Shown here piece by piece: positions 52,480 to 64,000 of a stretch of 64,000 nucleotides of DNA. The position numbers were made by a program, and so were the translations under genes. The notes under the pieces were generated by a model. It ran no database searches, was not told the origin of the DNA, and was given only the letters and a program-made list of their open reading frames with translations. The stretch covers positions 34,880,494 through 34,944,493 of the forward strand of contig NC_053045.1 of NCBI RefSeq assembly GCF_003473485.1, given 5' to 3'. The number at the start of each line of letters is the position of its first letter. The stretch's first letter is position 1. The stretch comes from Medicago truncatula. Taxonomy: Eukaryota > Streptophyta > Magnoliopsida > Fabales > Fabaceae.

Positions 52480-52700
52480 TCATTCAATTGCATTCACCGA
52501 ATGTTTATTGAGTACATTTTTTTTTTTTTAATCGTGCGCTTATCTTGAGCTAATTAAAATGGTTTTGCTCTAGACTTCTAAACTTTCTTATTTTTTTAGG
52601 GGCTTTAAACTTTCTTGATAATCACCCACATATGATATATAGGTGTTTGTTTCAAGTTTATTAGATTTATTCATATGAATAACTTTCTTGAAAATTTAAA

Positions 52701-52922
52701 GGGTTAATAAATTTTTATCCTCTGTAATATAGATCATTTTCGATTTTCTCCTTGTAATTTTTTTTATTTACCCCCCCGTAAAAAAAATTGTTATGATTTA
52801 CCCCCTAATATGCCAAACAAAAACAAAAAATTTAAAAAAAAAAAGATAAAATTGGTTTTTGTTTGACCTATCAGAGGGTAAATAAAAAAAAATATTACAG
52901 AAGGAAAAAGACCTATTAACCC
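52701..52922. mobile_element. Short inverted-repeat MITE
   Basis: GGGTTAATAAATTTTTATCC and TCTGTAATAT on the left pair with ATATTACAGA and GGAAAAAGACCTATTAACCC on the right. TTTACCCCC and GGGTAAAT pair further inside. 222 bp. Confidence 0.7.
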
Positions 52923-54222
52923 AAATATAAATATGAGTTTTATTTCAAAATATTTAAAAAAGAAATGAAAGGTTAATATTATAATACAAGTGTTACGTAG
53001 TTATATGTGTATAAATTTATTCTCATCTTCATGAAAACTTCATTCCCGCCATTTTTGTTGGAAATTTTTTTCTATTCTCATAAGCATTTTATGCTAGAAA
53101 TAAACTTTTAACAAATATAAGAATAGGAATTTGTATAATTTTATTTCGACGCAATCTAATTGGATGAATATGTAAATTATCTTTATAAACACTCGCATTT
53201 TTTTAGACTGTTCGGTGTGCCAGTATCAAACCTTTCTTCAACCAAGTTACTTTAAGGAAAACCCCATTTTCTGAGAGACTGTTAATGTTTAGCCATTAAA
53301 CTTCAAAAAATACTCCGTACTTTCTATAACAGAATCAAATATATATGCATGTGTAAAATACTAAATGTAAAAGTAACATTGTTATCCGGTAAAAAACATC
53401 AACTGTTAAAATTATAATTATTATTGTAGAACAGAAGGGAAATAAGAATTAAAAAAGGAACAAAAAAAACGTACTGAGGAAATTATTTGCAGTTAGCTGG
53501 CCTGCACAAAAGTTTTTAAAACAAAAACTTCATTTCTAATATAGTTAAAGGGATAGCTTATAATAGTGACATTAGTTGTAATAGAGTAAAGTAGTAGCAT
53601 AATTGTGTTTGAGTTTCCATAGATTCCCCGCTCTGATAATGTAACTCATGTTCTCTTTGCTGCTGTAAGCTAAGCACCAGCTTAAAGAGGAGGTTATAAG
53701 TAAAAAGGATCTAAGTCCGACAATTGGGAACCAGGGGACTTTAAAATGCATAGAAATTTTATCCTGTCAATGTACTTTACAACATATTTGCAAAGTGCAA
53801 TTAATGAAATGCTCATGATAGAAAAATGGTCAACAATGCACAGCCAATCCTGCACATTTACTGAAAACAGAAAAAGTATCAATTTATAACTCCTTTATTA
53901 AAGCTTCAAAATGTAGCGATTAAAAACTCAAACTAAAAAATGAATTCAACATAATAGGTGAAAACTTCACTTGCACAAAATATTCATATGCTTCTTTTCC
54001 CCCTTCCTCTTATACTTAGCAAAGGGGTAAAAAGTATTAGAAAGTAGACCATGGAAAAAGATATATAAAGAAAAACAAAGAAATTCACTCAAGAACAGTA
54101 ACTCTCGACTATTTCTAGATTCTACAGAAAATATATGAATTGATCAATACGACTTTAATCTTGTGTTGAAAGATGACCTGAAACAAAAATTATCATTAAC
54201 CGCTCCTGATCCAAAAGTTCAA
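52923..54222. other. Spacer and 3' flank of alpha-COP
   Basis: AT-rich; holds the V-ATPase exon relic at 53615-53664 and, next to 54223, the 3' UTR of alpha-COP. No intact gene. Confidence 0.5.
53615..53664 (-). pseudogene. Relic of a V-ATPase subunit a exon
   Basis: Fifty bases align without gaps to exon 5 of the V-ATPase gene (27151-27200), with 41 of 50 identical by hand count. On the minus strand the relic still reads QQREHELHYQSGESME against [16 protein letters not shown] in the gene. No flanking exon is recognisable. Confidence 0.6.
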
Positions 54223-57200
54223 TCAACGAATCTGGGCAGGAGAACAGAGCAATCCAGAAGCATCGGCCCCCACAACTGAAAGTTCACACACAGTGCATAG
54301 CTGCCCATCCTGGGTTGGTACAAAACGGGAAGTACAATATGGGCAAGAGACATCCTTCTGTCCACGATAAATGGGCACATAGGTTGCCCCACAAATTACA
54401 AATGGGTTTCGGAAATCATAGTTCAACTCTGTGGCATCAGTCAAATTCCTTTCTGCAGCTGCCAGCACTTGCCTTGCTGTCTTAGCTTGGTTTTCGATGC
54501 TAGGATTGGTCTCGAGTAGTCTCCTGGCAAAGTTAGCAGCTGTGGCAAGGTTCTTAGCTTTGTAGCAGACAGTCATTGCGTTCAACAGAGCTAGCCTCAA
54601 GTGAGGTGTCTGAAGATTGCAGTGGGTGAAATATGCTGCAAGTTCCTGCTGGCGTGCTGGATTGTCCTTCATTTCCCTTCTTTTCAGCTCCATCTGCAGA
54701 GCCAGAACATACTCTTTGACTATGATTATCAATTCCTTTACATCATCCACTTCCCTCCTTGACTCAACGACAATCAAAGGGATTGTGTGGAGAATATTGG
54801 CAAATGTCCGAAGAGCCTCGGTGAATTTCCCAGCAGTTGTTGACTTATAACCAGCTTTGAGCTTTTCATCTAATTGAGACAATTTGTAAGGAAGTGCTGG
54901 TGGGCCTCTAACATTTGGACTAGACGACTCTGTCCAACCCCTTTCAACAGCAAGTGGTACAACTGGAGCGGATGAAAAGGCGCGCAGATACGAGTGACTG
55001 GCAGAATGAAGATCTAGGAACATGGATCTCAAGGGGGCAAAGTTTTTTATCCCAAGCTGCCTGTTCAGTAATCTCATTGCAGTATCGAAATTGCCAGCAG
55101 CTGCATGATCAGCAGCAAGAGATGATCTCTGAATCCATATCTGGCTAACTGCCATCCCAGGTGTTGGGGCCACAAAAACTGAAGACCGTGTACTGACAGA
55201 AGCTTTTGGAGTGTCTGCTTCAGGGGGGAGCTCTAAATCTTCCAGCTCCCATCCACCCTCTTCATCACCTTCTTCAGCCGCCTCTCCATCATCCAAAATT
55301 GCAGTAACATCTCCATTTTCCAATCCATCAACATCCAAGCCGATATCCTCAACCCAATCACCTTCAGGAGCATCATCAAACTCTTCTTCGTCAGCATCTT
55401 GATCGGCATTCCTAAACCCACCATCAAATATGCCTCGCATGACCCTAAGGAGCGGCCAATCACCACAACACAGTACAGGTGATGGAGGTATCAAGAGAGA
55501 TGGTACTTTCCCCTCGGGCAAAGATGGAACGTTGTCCCCCAGTTCAGCTGCAAGCCTTTCAGCAACGTCATGTAGCCCATGGGTTGATGCAGTGATATAA
55601 GCAAGAGGCAAGTGGCCCACATTCTCCAATATCTTAACACGCTCTCGAATATCACCCATATATAAGGCATTGTGAAACTGGCCCATGACATCATTCTTGA
55701 CTTCAGCAATTTTCAACATCTTTGATAGTTTCTCTACATTACCAGTGATGAGATACAGGAAAGATAATCTTTCAAAATTCTTGGTCCTCTGATATGCATA
55801 CTCCACTATACCAGCATTGCCTTGTCGAAGAGCTTCAACTCCCAATTGGTACCAGTGATCTTTCTCATCAATTGCTGTAGCTGATGCAACTGCAATTTGA
55901 ATGTTCCCACTCTCTATAGCCAAATTGAATCGAATTCTCTCATCTTTCACAAAATGGAGAGCAACCTCAGGAAATCCTTTCTGTTGTAGATAAGCAATCA
56001 TAGCTTGTCCACAAAGTTGTGAATTCTTTATCATGTTCATAACATGGTCATACCTTTTCTTCAACAAGGAAAGCTTAAAGATATACTCTGTAGCATCAAT
56101 GGTTATAGCTTTGTTTTTCCCATCCCGGCCCAAGCAGAAGATGGTATTTCCAACAACCTTGGTGATATAGATTGGGACGTCCAGTGTTTTTATTATCCCA
56201 CTGTCTCCATTTGGAAGGCAGTATTTGATATGATTTAATGTTGTGTAAATAAAAATACCATTGTCATCCCAGGCTCCGCTTTTAACACGGATTGTCTCGT
56301 GGAGGGTGCATTGATGCACCAGCTTCTTGCTAGCAATGACAATTGCATGTTTGCTGAGTAAAGCAACACTGTCATTGTTCTCATTAGACCAGACTACATA
56401 CTTGATGAAAGGGGTCTGAAGATCGCCAAGAACAATCCTCTGCTGAAGATCAAATATAAAAACCCTATCCTCAGACCTACAGAGCAAGTTTCCTGTTCCG
56501 GCATAAAATATAGCATCAGTGGCAATCGGTAGCACACTCTTTTTAACAAGCTCGTTCTTCAGGTTTTTTAAAAGGACTTGGTTGCTGCTTTTTTCAAGCA
56601 CGGCAAACCTATTCCGAGCCACAAAGACTGCTGATCCTCCAAGACCTTTCTTTGGTTCTTGCATATCACCCCTACCAAAACTGTCCTTGATTGTGCTATC
56701 CTTGGATATGCAGTACAACTCATAAGATCCACCGTCCACATCTGAGCAGAGAAGAATTGCATTTTCAGTAGGACTGTAGGAAAGAGTCTTAGGACTTTGA
56801 TTCAGGCTTAAAGAACCAGGTCGCCGAATAGTAAGTACTTGTGTCTCTCTCTGTGTTGAAAATTCATAGAAACGCAAAAAGCGGTCTTTGGTGTAGAACA
56901 AAGAATCATTACTAACAGCAAAGGCAGGCCTTTCTCTCTCCAGCTTGAAGACTATCATGCCACTATCATGACCAGCTGCCAACAGATTCATTTCAGGATG
57001 TGTTGAAAGAATCCAAAATCGGTCATGTTCCCTGCGGAAGGTTTGAATACCAGTCCTCTTTGTTGCATCCCATACTCGAATACTTTTATCCTCAGAATTT
57101 GACACAATGATATCCTGTTTGGCATGGAACATAACACATGAAACATTATTCATGTGCCCTCTCAAAGTATCCACTTCCCATGCCTTAGTGTCTGAAAACA

Positions 57201-60200
57201 GATAATAAATTTAATTAGGGAATAGAGAAGGTCACTCTAACAACTCATTGTTTTTATTTTTCGTTAACTGCATAGTATTAGTACTACCTCCGTCCTTGTA
57301 TGCAAGACCTTAACCAATGCACAATAATTAAGAAAAAAATTTATACATTAAATCTGTCAACAATTACATTATCTTTCCAAAGTTATCCTTCAATTATTAA
57401 AAGAGATAAATTGTTAATCTTTTAATTCTCTCCATTTAATTATGGATACTTTTGTGAAATATCATTAATATACCTTGTAATTTGAAAAGGTTCTTATAAG
57501 GGACAAAAAAATTACCAGGGGGTCTTATATACAGAGACGGGAATAGTAATAAAGTTAATATGTACAAGAAATGCATTGCATGAAACGTTTTGCTGCGAGA
57601 AATACACAAGCTCCTCTAAACACTGTTGTATGAGTATTTGTAACAACTGGTACAGCATAAAGACAATGCATGGAAGCTTGATAAAAAAAATTTAAAAAAA
57701 TTAAAAAGACGATGCATGAAAGCCCAGCCCAGTGAGCTGAACTTTAATAGAATAAATCAAAAGTCATTAATATTTTCAGATATTCGTGATTCAGGCAGCG
57801 TAAAGTAAATAACAAGGTTTCATATTACCATTCATCCTCCAAAGTTTCACTTGACGGTCATCAGCTCCTGAGACAATAAGAGGCAGTGTAGGATGAAAAG
57901 CAGCCCAGTTGACACCCCGGTCATGACCTTCCAACACGTACTTAACAACTGCATCGACACCACCAAAAAGATCCGTGTTCATCTGACTCAATCGCAAAAT
58001 ATCATCTGAAGGAGGTCCAGCCTTCCTTTTGAGAGAACCAATATCCCAAACACGAACAGTCTGATCCAGGGAGGCTGACACAACAATATCCTCTTTTGGA
58101 TGGAATGAAGCACACATAACATAATGGTTGTGCCCAGTTAAAACAGATATACAGGTACGTGACTGCCAATTCCAGATGCGAATGGTTTGATCATCACTAG
58201 CACTCACAATCCATGGGTTCTCATGATGAAATTGCACTGTACGAATATAATCAAGGTGTCCTAGAAGAGTGAATAAGCACCTATGCATCTTATAGTTCCA
58301 GACCTTAATCTTGTAATCATCCCCTGTCCCAATAAAAAGTATAACAATCAATAAGCATGAAATTGTATAAAGTAAAACCCTCTCCTTCCAATATGCAACA
58401 ATAATTTAATCCAATTATATTATGGGAAATGCTAAAAAGTGCCCTTAGGGCATTGGATAAGGAAGCAAAAATAGAAAAATGATGTTGAAAAGTGGTAAAA
58501 AGTGGTCAAGTCAGCTTGTAAAAAGTTTAAAAATTGTTGTTTCCAATGTAAAGCTACTAATTTTGGTTACCTTAACAAGCACCTGCCGCGGGCACTTGTT
58601 AGCATGACCATTATCTTGTTTGAACATCAAAATACTGACATCGTATGTGTTTATCTATATATCTCTCTTGCCTTTCAAAAATACATACAAAAACCAAAGA
58701 ACAGCATATTCTTCAACTTCAAAATCTTGATGTCGAAAAAATTATTTCTCTTTAATTTATTTATTTATTTTTGGTAGGATATCTCTTTAATTTATGGTTG
58801 TATGTGACACACCAAGATCTCCTCTGCACGAACTGACAAGTTAAACTTACAGAAAACCACACTAATATACACACAAGCATTAGAGATTTCATGCACCAGA
58901 ACCAATGGTTTGTTAAAAGGTCATGTTGATATTATTTACTAATTTCCAGATCCAAAGCATTTAAATCACGCCAAACAGATCTTATTCCCTATTAAAATAA
59001 ATAAATCCCAAACAACTCTTGAAAACATATAAAGCATAGCCCATTCTTAGTTTCGTACACCTCACGGTCACGGCATAGGGTGTCTTTCTTTCAGCTTTAA
59101 TAAACTAGATTGTGTTGAAAAATCTAGAGATTTTTTTTAAGAATTAAAAAAATCTGAAGCTATTTCTGTTTGTTTACAATCCATAAAGATCGCTTTTTTT
59201 AAAAAGAATGATTTTTAACTTGTTAATGTGTTACCTCCTTGTTTTTGGAAAAAAAATTGATTTTGGGAATATTGGGAAAAACCCAAGTCCCAAATCGGAT
59301 AGATAGGACTCTTGATAAGAGTTTATAAGAGAGACACTCCTCAACTTACAAGCCAGTTTTGTAAGGATGAGTTAGGCCCCAATTTCAACAGGGAAAAGCT
59401 AATCCTAATAGTTTTTCATTTTAGAGTGAAAAACTATTTTTTCTATAAAAATGACGAAAGTGATTTGAAAGAGAGAAAAAAAAACATTTTTTTTTTCTAA
59501 AAATCTAAAACAAACACACCCATAGTATCCTTTCAAAACCCTGGGACAAATAAGTAACAAAGGTGAAGAGTTACAAGAATTAGCGCCCTGGGACAAAATA
59601 AGGAACAAAGGTGAAGAGATACAAGAATTAGCAGATATAAGATAAGCATTAAATCCTCATCCTTATATATCAGAAAATGCAGACAAGCCAATCCAAGTTA
59701 TCACACACAAAATTCCTCAAAACCTATAACATTTCATCAGTTTAGATCGTGAGATAGAAAATTCCTAAAAAAGGTAGAAATTACATCACAGTTCCTGTAA
59801 ACTTATAATAATATCAACATTTCATCAGTTTAGGTTGCAAGATAGAAAAAGCCTAAAAAGGTAGAAATCACATCACAATTCCTCTTAACCGGTAATATTA
59901 ACATTTCATCAGCTCAGTATGCAAGATCTAAACAGAGAGGCAGTTGGTAAAACAGAAATCTACACATTCCGAAAAAGTTTAAGTGGATCCCACTAGAATT
60001 TACAACGATACATACATACATCCAATGCAGCATAAATTTTGCCACGGGTGAAGATGTAAAAGTGGTATACATTAATGAAGAACAAAAGTGAAGAGATAAA
60101 AGAATTAGCAGATAAGTATTAAATCCTTATATTGAAAAACGCATCAAATCATTTTAAGACAAGCCAATAGGAGGGATCATACATGTAGTTCTTCTATACC

Positions 60201-60710
60201 TATTACATTAACATTTCATCAGTTTAGTATGCAAGATCTAAACAGCTACGCAATTCCTAAACATAAATATCCACAAACCGCGAAAAGTTTAAGCGGATCA
60301 CAGTATAATTTACATCAATACATACATAAATCCAATGTAACTCAAATTTCACAATGAGTATAAATTTAAAAGTAGTATATACATTAACAATAAGCGACTT
60401 CGTTTATATATGTATATGCCGAAAAACAAATCAAAACAACAAGAAAAGATGCAAGAGTAACAGATCAAAGTAAATTAGAAAGTTGCAACGCGAAAAATGT
60501 ACCTCCAGAGACAAAGAGGGGTTGAGAATTGTGAAAATGAACGCCACGAACAGGTCCATCATGTTCATCGAATCGATCAATCAAGGTCCCCATTCGATAG
60601 TCCCATAGCTGGATCACACCACTGTGAAGACTCGCAAGTATCCATGGTCTCTTGCTGTGGAAACTCAATCCCTTCACTCTGTTACTTTTTGTCTCGAATT
60701 TCGTTAACAT
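54223..60710 (-). CDS. COPA: Coatomer subunit alpha (alpha-COP)
   Basis: Three coding exons: 60503-60710, 57829-58323 and 54223-57191, joined in phase (VSGG|DDYKIK and RMN|DTKAWEV) to 1223 residues, the full family length. The N-terminus [20 protein letters not shown] is that of alpha-COP. Residues 1 to about 320 are WD40 repeats ([70 protein letters not shown]) that bind dilysine cargo signals. The middle is a helical solenoid, with an acidic linker near [15 protein letters not shown]. The C-terminal domain (COPI_C) ends with paired cysteines, [10 protein letters not shown] and [11 protein letters not shown]. The protein is part of the COPI coat in Golgi-to-ER transport. The ATG at 60710 was preferred over an upstream in-frame one at 60731, because the family starts there and an AG acceptor lies between them. 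A 5'-UTR intron, about 60727-60828, is likely. Confidence 0.95.
57282..57548. mobile_element. Stowaway-like MITE in alpha-COP intron 2
   Basis: TACTACCTCCGTCCTTGTAT and GCAAGACC at the left, GGTCTTATATACAGAGACGG and GAATAGTA at the right: inverted ends with TA borders, 267 bp, AT-rich and non-coding. Confidence 0.75.
58420..58612. mobile_element. MITE in alpha-COP intron 1 (same family as 37459-37636)
   Basis: The left end ATGCTAAAAAGTGCCCTTAGG is the diverged reverse of the right end CCTGCCGCGGGCACTTGTTAGCAT. Both carry GTGCCC palindromic words. Inner words AAAGTTTAAAAATTGTTGTTTCC match the MCM4-intron copy in type. Confidence 0.6.
59535..60400 (+). repeat. Internal duplications in alpha-COP intron 1
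   Basis: GGTGAAGAGATACAAGAATTAGCAGATA recurs as AGTGAAGAGATAAAAGAATTAGCAGATA about 470 bases later (near 59608 and 60089). ACATTTCATCAGTTTAG-type words occur at about 59729, 59817, 59901 and 60210. AAAGTTTAAGYGGATC and ACATACATAAATCCAATG are repeated too. One 400-480 bp segment has been duplicated, with shorter copies inside it. Confidence 0.7.
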
Positions 60711-60997
60711 CTTTCCCTCTGCACGATCCAATCAAATTCCATATCACAATTTGAATCAGATGCAAAAACACAAGAATGAATCAACATTGTTATTGAATCG
60801 AATTGCAAAGGAATGGAGAGAAATTACCTCAGATCTGATTGTGATGATGAGAGATGGTGAAACGTAGACACGATCGAGTTCACCGACAGAGATGCATATA
60901 TGTGAAGAGAGAAAGAGAGAGCGAGAAGATACACACTTCTCTATTTTCAGATTAGATCTGGTTATGGTGTTAATTTTTGAAGAAAAATGAATAATAA

Positions 60998-61017
60998 GAG
61001 AGAGAGAGAGAGAGAAA
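60998..61017 (+). repeat. (GA)n microsatellite upstream of alpha-COP
   Basis: About ten GA units in the 5'-UTR or core promoter of alpha-COP (CT on the coding strand). CT-rich leaders are frequent in plant housekeeping genes. Confidence 0.8.
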
Positions 61018-61179
61018 AGAGTGGAAATTCTGTAAGTGAGTGCGTAGTGATGATCCAAAATACTATCAAATGTTTATAAACTAATCTTACGTTTGTAAGT
61101 AAAAAAACTTTATTTTATTTTTTGACGATAAAAACTTTAATATTAGTAGTAAAATAGTAAAAAAAGGTAATAATAATAA

Positions 61180-61893
61180 GAGTAAATTACACTTCTTCCG
61201 TTCAAAATGCTTGAATTACACTCTTCTTCTTTCTTATGTAAAATTTATATTCGCATATAAGATGCTTCAATTACAACTCTCTCCCTTAATAATTAAATAT
61301 GCACTACACTTTAATCTATTTTAACATAAATAAATATTTTTATGATATATATTAATTTTGAACCACCATTTAAGAAAAATTAATTCATTTCTTTATGATT
61401 TAAATGTCAATCATAATGAAATTTAAATATTTTGCTATTGATTTTATAATTTAGGGTATAAAATTAACTTTTAAAGAACCATGTTTTATTGTCTTTGGTA
61501 ATTTTTCACATATTTTAATTTTATTTTGGGTTGTTTCATATTTTATAATATGGTTTAAAACTACATGTCAATGAAATTGTGAATAAAAAATAGCAAAAAA
61601 TATGTATACAATTTTTTATTATACTAAAATAGACTCGCAGTACTATTTTTTTAATGTGTGTTAGATTATTATTATTTTTTTGCTAGATTATTAGAAATAA
61701 ACAAAAAAATTGAAGGAGTAAAGTGTAGATTTTAACAGGGGAGGAGAATGTAATTCAAGCTTCTATCAGGGGATGGGAGTGAAAAATTTCTAATATGTTT
61801 TGAATAAGAGGGGAGGGAAGTGTATATTTTAACATGAGATGTGAGGGGAGTGTAATTCAAACATCTTTGAGGGAAGGAGAGTGTAATTTACTC
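61180..61893. mobile_element. Mutator-like MITE with 9-bp flanking duplication
   Basis: GAGTAAATTACACTTCTTCC at the left and its reverse GGAGAGTGTAATTTACTC at the right start arms of 100 bp or more, which also share TTGAATTACACT / AGTGTAATTCAA. TAATAATAA stands outside both ends (61171-61179, 61894-61902). The locality contains AAT repeats, so part of that match could be chance. Inside is AT-rich DNA without a transposase. Confidence 0.7.
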
Positions 61894-61902
61894 TAATAAT
61901 AA

Positions 61903-63492
61903 TTGATGAAAAGGGAAATAGATTTTTCTTTTGCTACTTATGAAAAAGGAAAAAAAAAAGTGGTATAATGTTTTTCTAAGATTATTTTATTAAAGGATAT
62001 TAAGGTTCATCTTTTTTGTTGACGTTTCTTCGGATCTTGTTCTACGTTATATAAGCTTTTCTTTTGCTTGAGCTGTCTTCTTATGCGTTCAGAATTTTGA
62101 TACTTAAGAGTTAAATTTAATTCTATGTCTGTCATTGTTCCATCATACTTTGTCATCATTAAAACTTCGGACACATTGTTCAAAACTCATTCTCGTTCAA
62201 TGGATATGACATCAGCAACAAAGGTCTTTGCATTTGAAAGACCATCAATAATCTATGTCATTTTCATAAAGTACGTGTACTTAACCAATATTCTCATAGT
62301 AAGAATTGGATAACCTCTGTTACTCATATAATTATTAGTGAGAAAGTGATAATCAATTTAATATCAAGAAAAATAAAGAGATAGGGCATAAAAAACAACA
62401 CAAATTATTTATTACGGTTGACCACACAGTTGAGGATTACGTCCAATCTTCTTGCACTTTCAAGAGATTTCTTTCACTATATATTCGTTACACAATTACA
62501 ACAATAACACTGAGACAACATAGTCTTAGATTCCCTTGCTTCAACCTAGTGAACTTCCTCATCTCAATCCAGGTGTTTACAACAATAATTTATTTGCAAA
62601 ATGATAGTGTTTACACAAATTATAGTAGTAGTAAATATTTGAAGCACAATGCACTTAGAGTGTATCTCTTTTGAATTTTTCCTTTGAATGTTTCTAGATA
62701 AGGTATATGGTATAAACAAATATGTAGATAATTACAATTGTATATGAACATGTTAGACCATGTATGTATGTACGTGAATTTTTTCAAGTGTGGTCGCAAT
62801 TAGTAACCTTCTTCGAACAAATTTGGTCATTTAAATAGAGCTGAAGTTAGATGATTGTTGCTTGAAGAATCCATTGTCTTTGAATGTTTGATTAATTTAT
62901 GGTATATCCTTGAATAAATGTAGTCAATGTATCGCTCTTCAATTTCATTAATGATGCTTTTAAAGATAATTGCTCCCTTCTTAAGTCGGAGTAAACTTTC
63001 ATTTCCAAGTATAAAGTCGTTGCACACGTTATTTGCGAATCCTTAGATCAATGGTGGTACAAAAGATCTCAGTCCAGAGGCTTGTACTCCATCGTTGACT
63101 TCCAAAGAGTTTACCTTAACCTGATACTAAGTCTTGTTTTTATCTATGACACGGAGCTAATCAAGGTCCAAAACTTAGATTTTTGTTGTGCAGAGCTTAA
63201 AGTTTTCCTATCGATAGCTTTGACTTGGTCCAAAGGCAAAAACTTTTCTTTGTATTTAAAATTTCTTGCACGCTTAAAACACACGTTAGAGAATCCTAAT
63301 TGTTCTCAAACATGCTTCGTATATGTCTTGTTACCATCAAAACTTAAGGACTTTGTTCTTTTAACTAATTTTAGTCTAACATAATCGTTTTAGATGATAA
63401 CTCACATATGTAAAATCCATTCTTAAACACTTTTAAACAGGAGAGTTCAATATAGCAAAAGAGAGAAACAGAGCTAAATGATACTTATTAAG
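61903..63492. other. AT-rich intergenic region
   Basis: The frames at 62125-62313, 62827-63027 and 63082-63384 have no recognisable domain, codon pattern or splice context. I see nothing assignable. Confidence 0.5.
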
Positions 63493-64000
63493 TGATGAGT
63501 CATTTATATACTATTTTAATATGCTTTTTAGTTTAGTTTTATTTAGATTTTATATGATTTTATATTAGTATTATTTCCTTTTTAGGATAGTTTACTACAA
63601 ATTGCATTTTATTATATTTCAGGAACGAATATTGGATGGATTGAGTCTTGGAGCAAAAGAAAGGGATTTGGAGCTGATTCGGTACAAAAATACGAAGATT
63701 CGGAGACAAAATATATCTCCCCCAAAGTCAGAAGCTTGGCACGGCCCGTGCTAGGCTTGGCACGGCCGTGCCACACTCCATAACTACTTTTGCTTAGATT
63801 TTAAGCTACTCTGTTTTAGTTTACCGGAATGCCCTTTTATGGTTGCTTAGATTTTAAGTCGAATGTAAACTATAAATAGAGTAGCTAGCCATCACAGATA
63901 TTCATCTTTTCTTGGAATACAATATGTGACAATTGTCTTTCTAATAAAAGTTCATTTTACTTTATTGTTATTTACTTTTATGCTTTCTCTCTTCTTCCCC
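63493..64000 (+). mobile_element. Probable start of an LTR (runs out of the window)
   Basis: TGATGAGTCATTTATATACT opens a block with a typical plant LTR layout. It has GC palindromes (GGCACGGCCCGTGC, GGCACGGCCGTGCC at about 63739-63773) in an AT-rich body, then CTATAAATAGAGTAGC as a TATA box near 63870 and AATAAAAG near 63940. The end is beyond the window, so the identification is tentative. Confidence 0.5.

Noticed and set aside
54223-57174. Reading the long third exon of alpha-COP as an independent 983-residue protein
   Set aside because: Its first codon is GTG, and it joins in phase to upstream exons with the missing WD40 repeats.
60711-60731. Upstream in-frame ATG giving alpha-COP seven extra residues
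   Set aside because: The family starts at MLTKF, and a splice acceptor for a 5'-UTR intron lies between the two ATGs.
63082-63384. 100-codon frame on + strand
   Set aside because: No domain, no neighbouring coding signals, AT-rich composition like the surroundings.

Overview
The window is nuclear DNA of a flowering plant. Genes have GT-AG introns, intergenic DNA is very AT-rich, and the space between genes is filled with plant MITEs, SINE-like pieces, LTR-retrotransposon remnants and a piece of chloroplast DNA. The protein families are plant-wide. The general look (gene density, repeat style) suggests a legume such as Medicago or a relative, but that is an inference, since no sequence search was possible. 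I see no CRISPR array, operon or prokaryotic island.

Layout. 1-3087 (+): 3' part of a TPR-like gene. 3658-4194 (+): a secreted invertase/pectin methylesterase inhibitor. 6570-8762 (+): a calmodulin-binding-domain protein. 9853-11064 (-): a YAE1-like Fe-S adaptor. 12.6-17.2 kb: a repeat island with an old plastid atpF insertion, a diverged tandem repeat, and one MITE nested inside another with an 8-bp target duplication. 17518-19275 (+): an RD19-type cysteine protease. 20303-30396 (-): the 18-exon gene for V-ATPase subunit a. 31505-33909: a deleted Ty3/gypsy element carrying an antisense extra ORF. 35684-40752 (-): the 18-exon MCM4 replicative helicase gene, with E2F-type sites upstream. 41.3-45.2 kb: a 3-kb inverted-repeat element containing a solo LTR, then a palindrome-rich inverted-repeat element. 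47740-48647 (-): an SRS/SHI-family transcription factor. 49.3-50.3 kb: tandem repeats that include a fragment of coatomer-alpha coding sequence. 50874-51404 (-): an acidic protein of unknown function. 51.9-53.7 kb: nested Stowaway-like MITEs and a relic of a V-ATPase subunit a exon. 54223-60710 (-): alpha-COP. 61.2-61.9 kb: a Mutator-like MITE. 63.5-64.0 kb: the start of another LTR.

The genes do not form a pathway; they are independent housekeeping and regulatory genes: vacuolar acidification (VHA-a), vesicle coat (alpha-COP), DNA replication (MCM4), Fe-S delivery (YAE1), proteolysis (RD19-like), cell-wall or sucrose enzyme inhibition, calcium signalling, and an SRS regulator. All multi-exon models below were joined by hand using GT/AG sites and reading phase. 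Every junction given keeps the frame, and total lengths agree with the families. The most noteworthy signals are in the repeats and in fragments of neighbouring genes, not in a new pathway.
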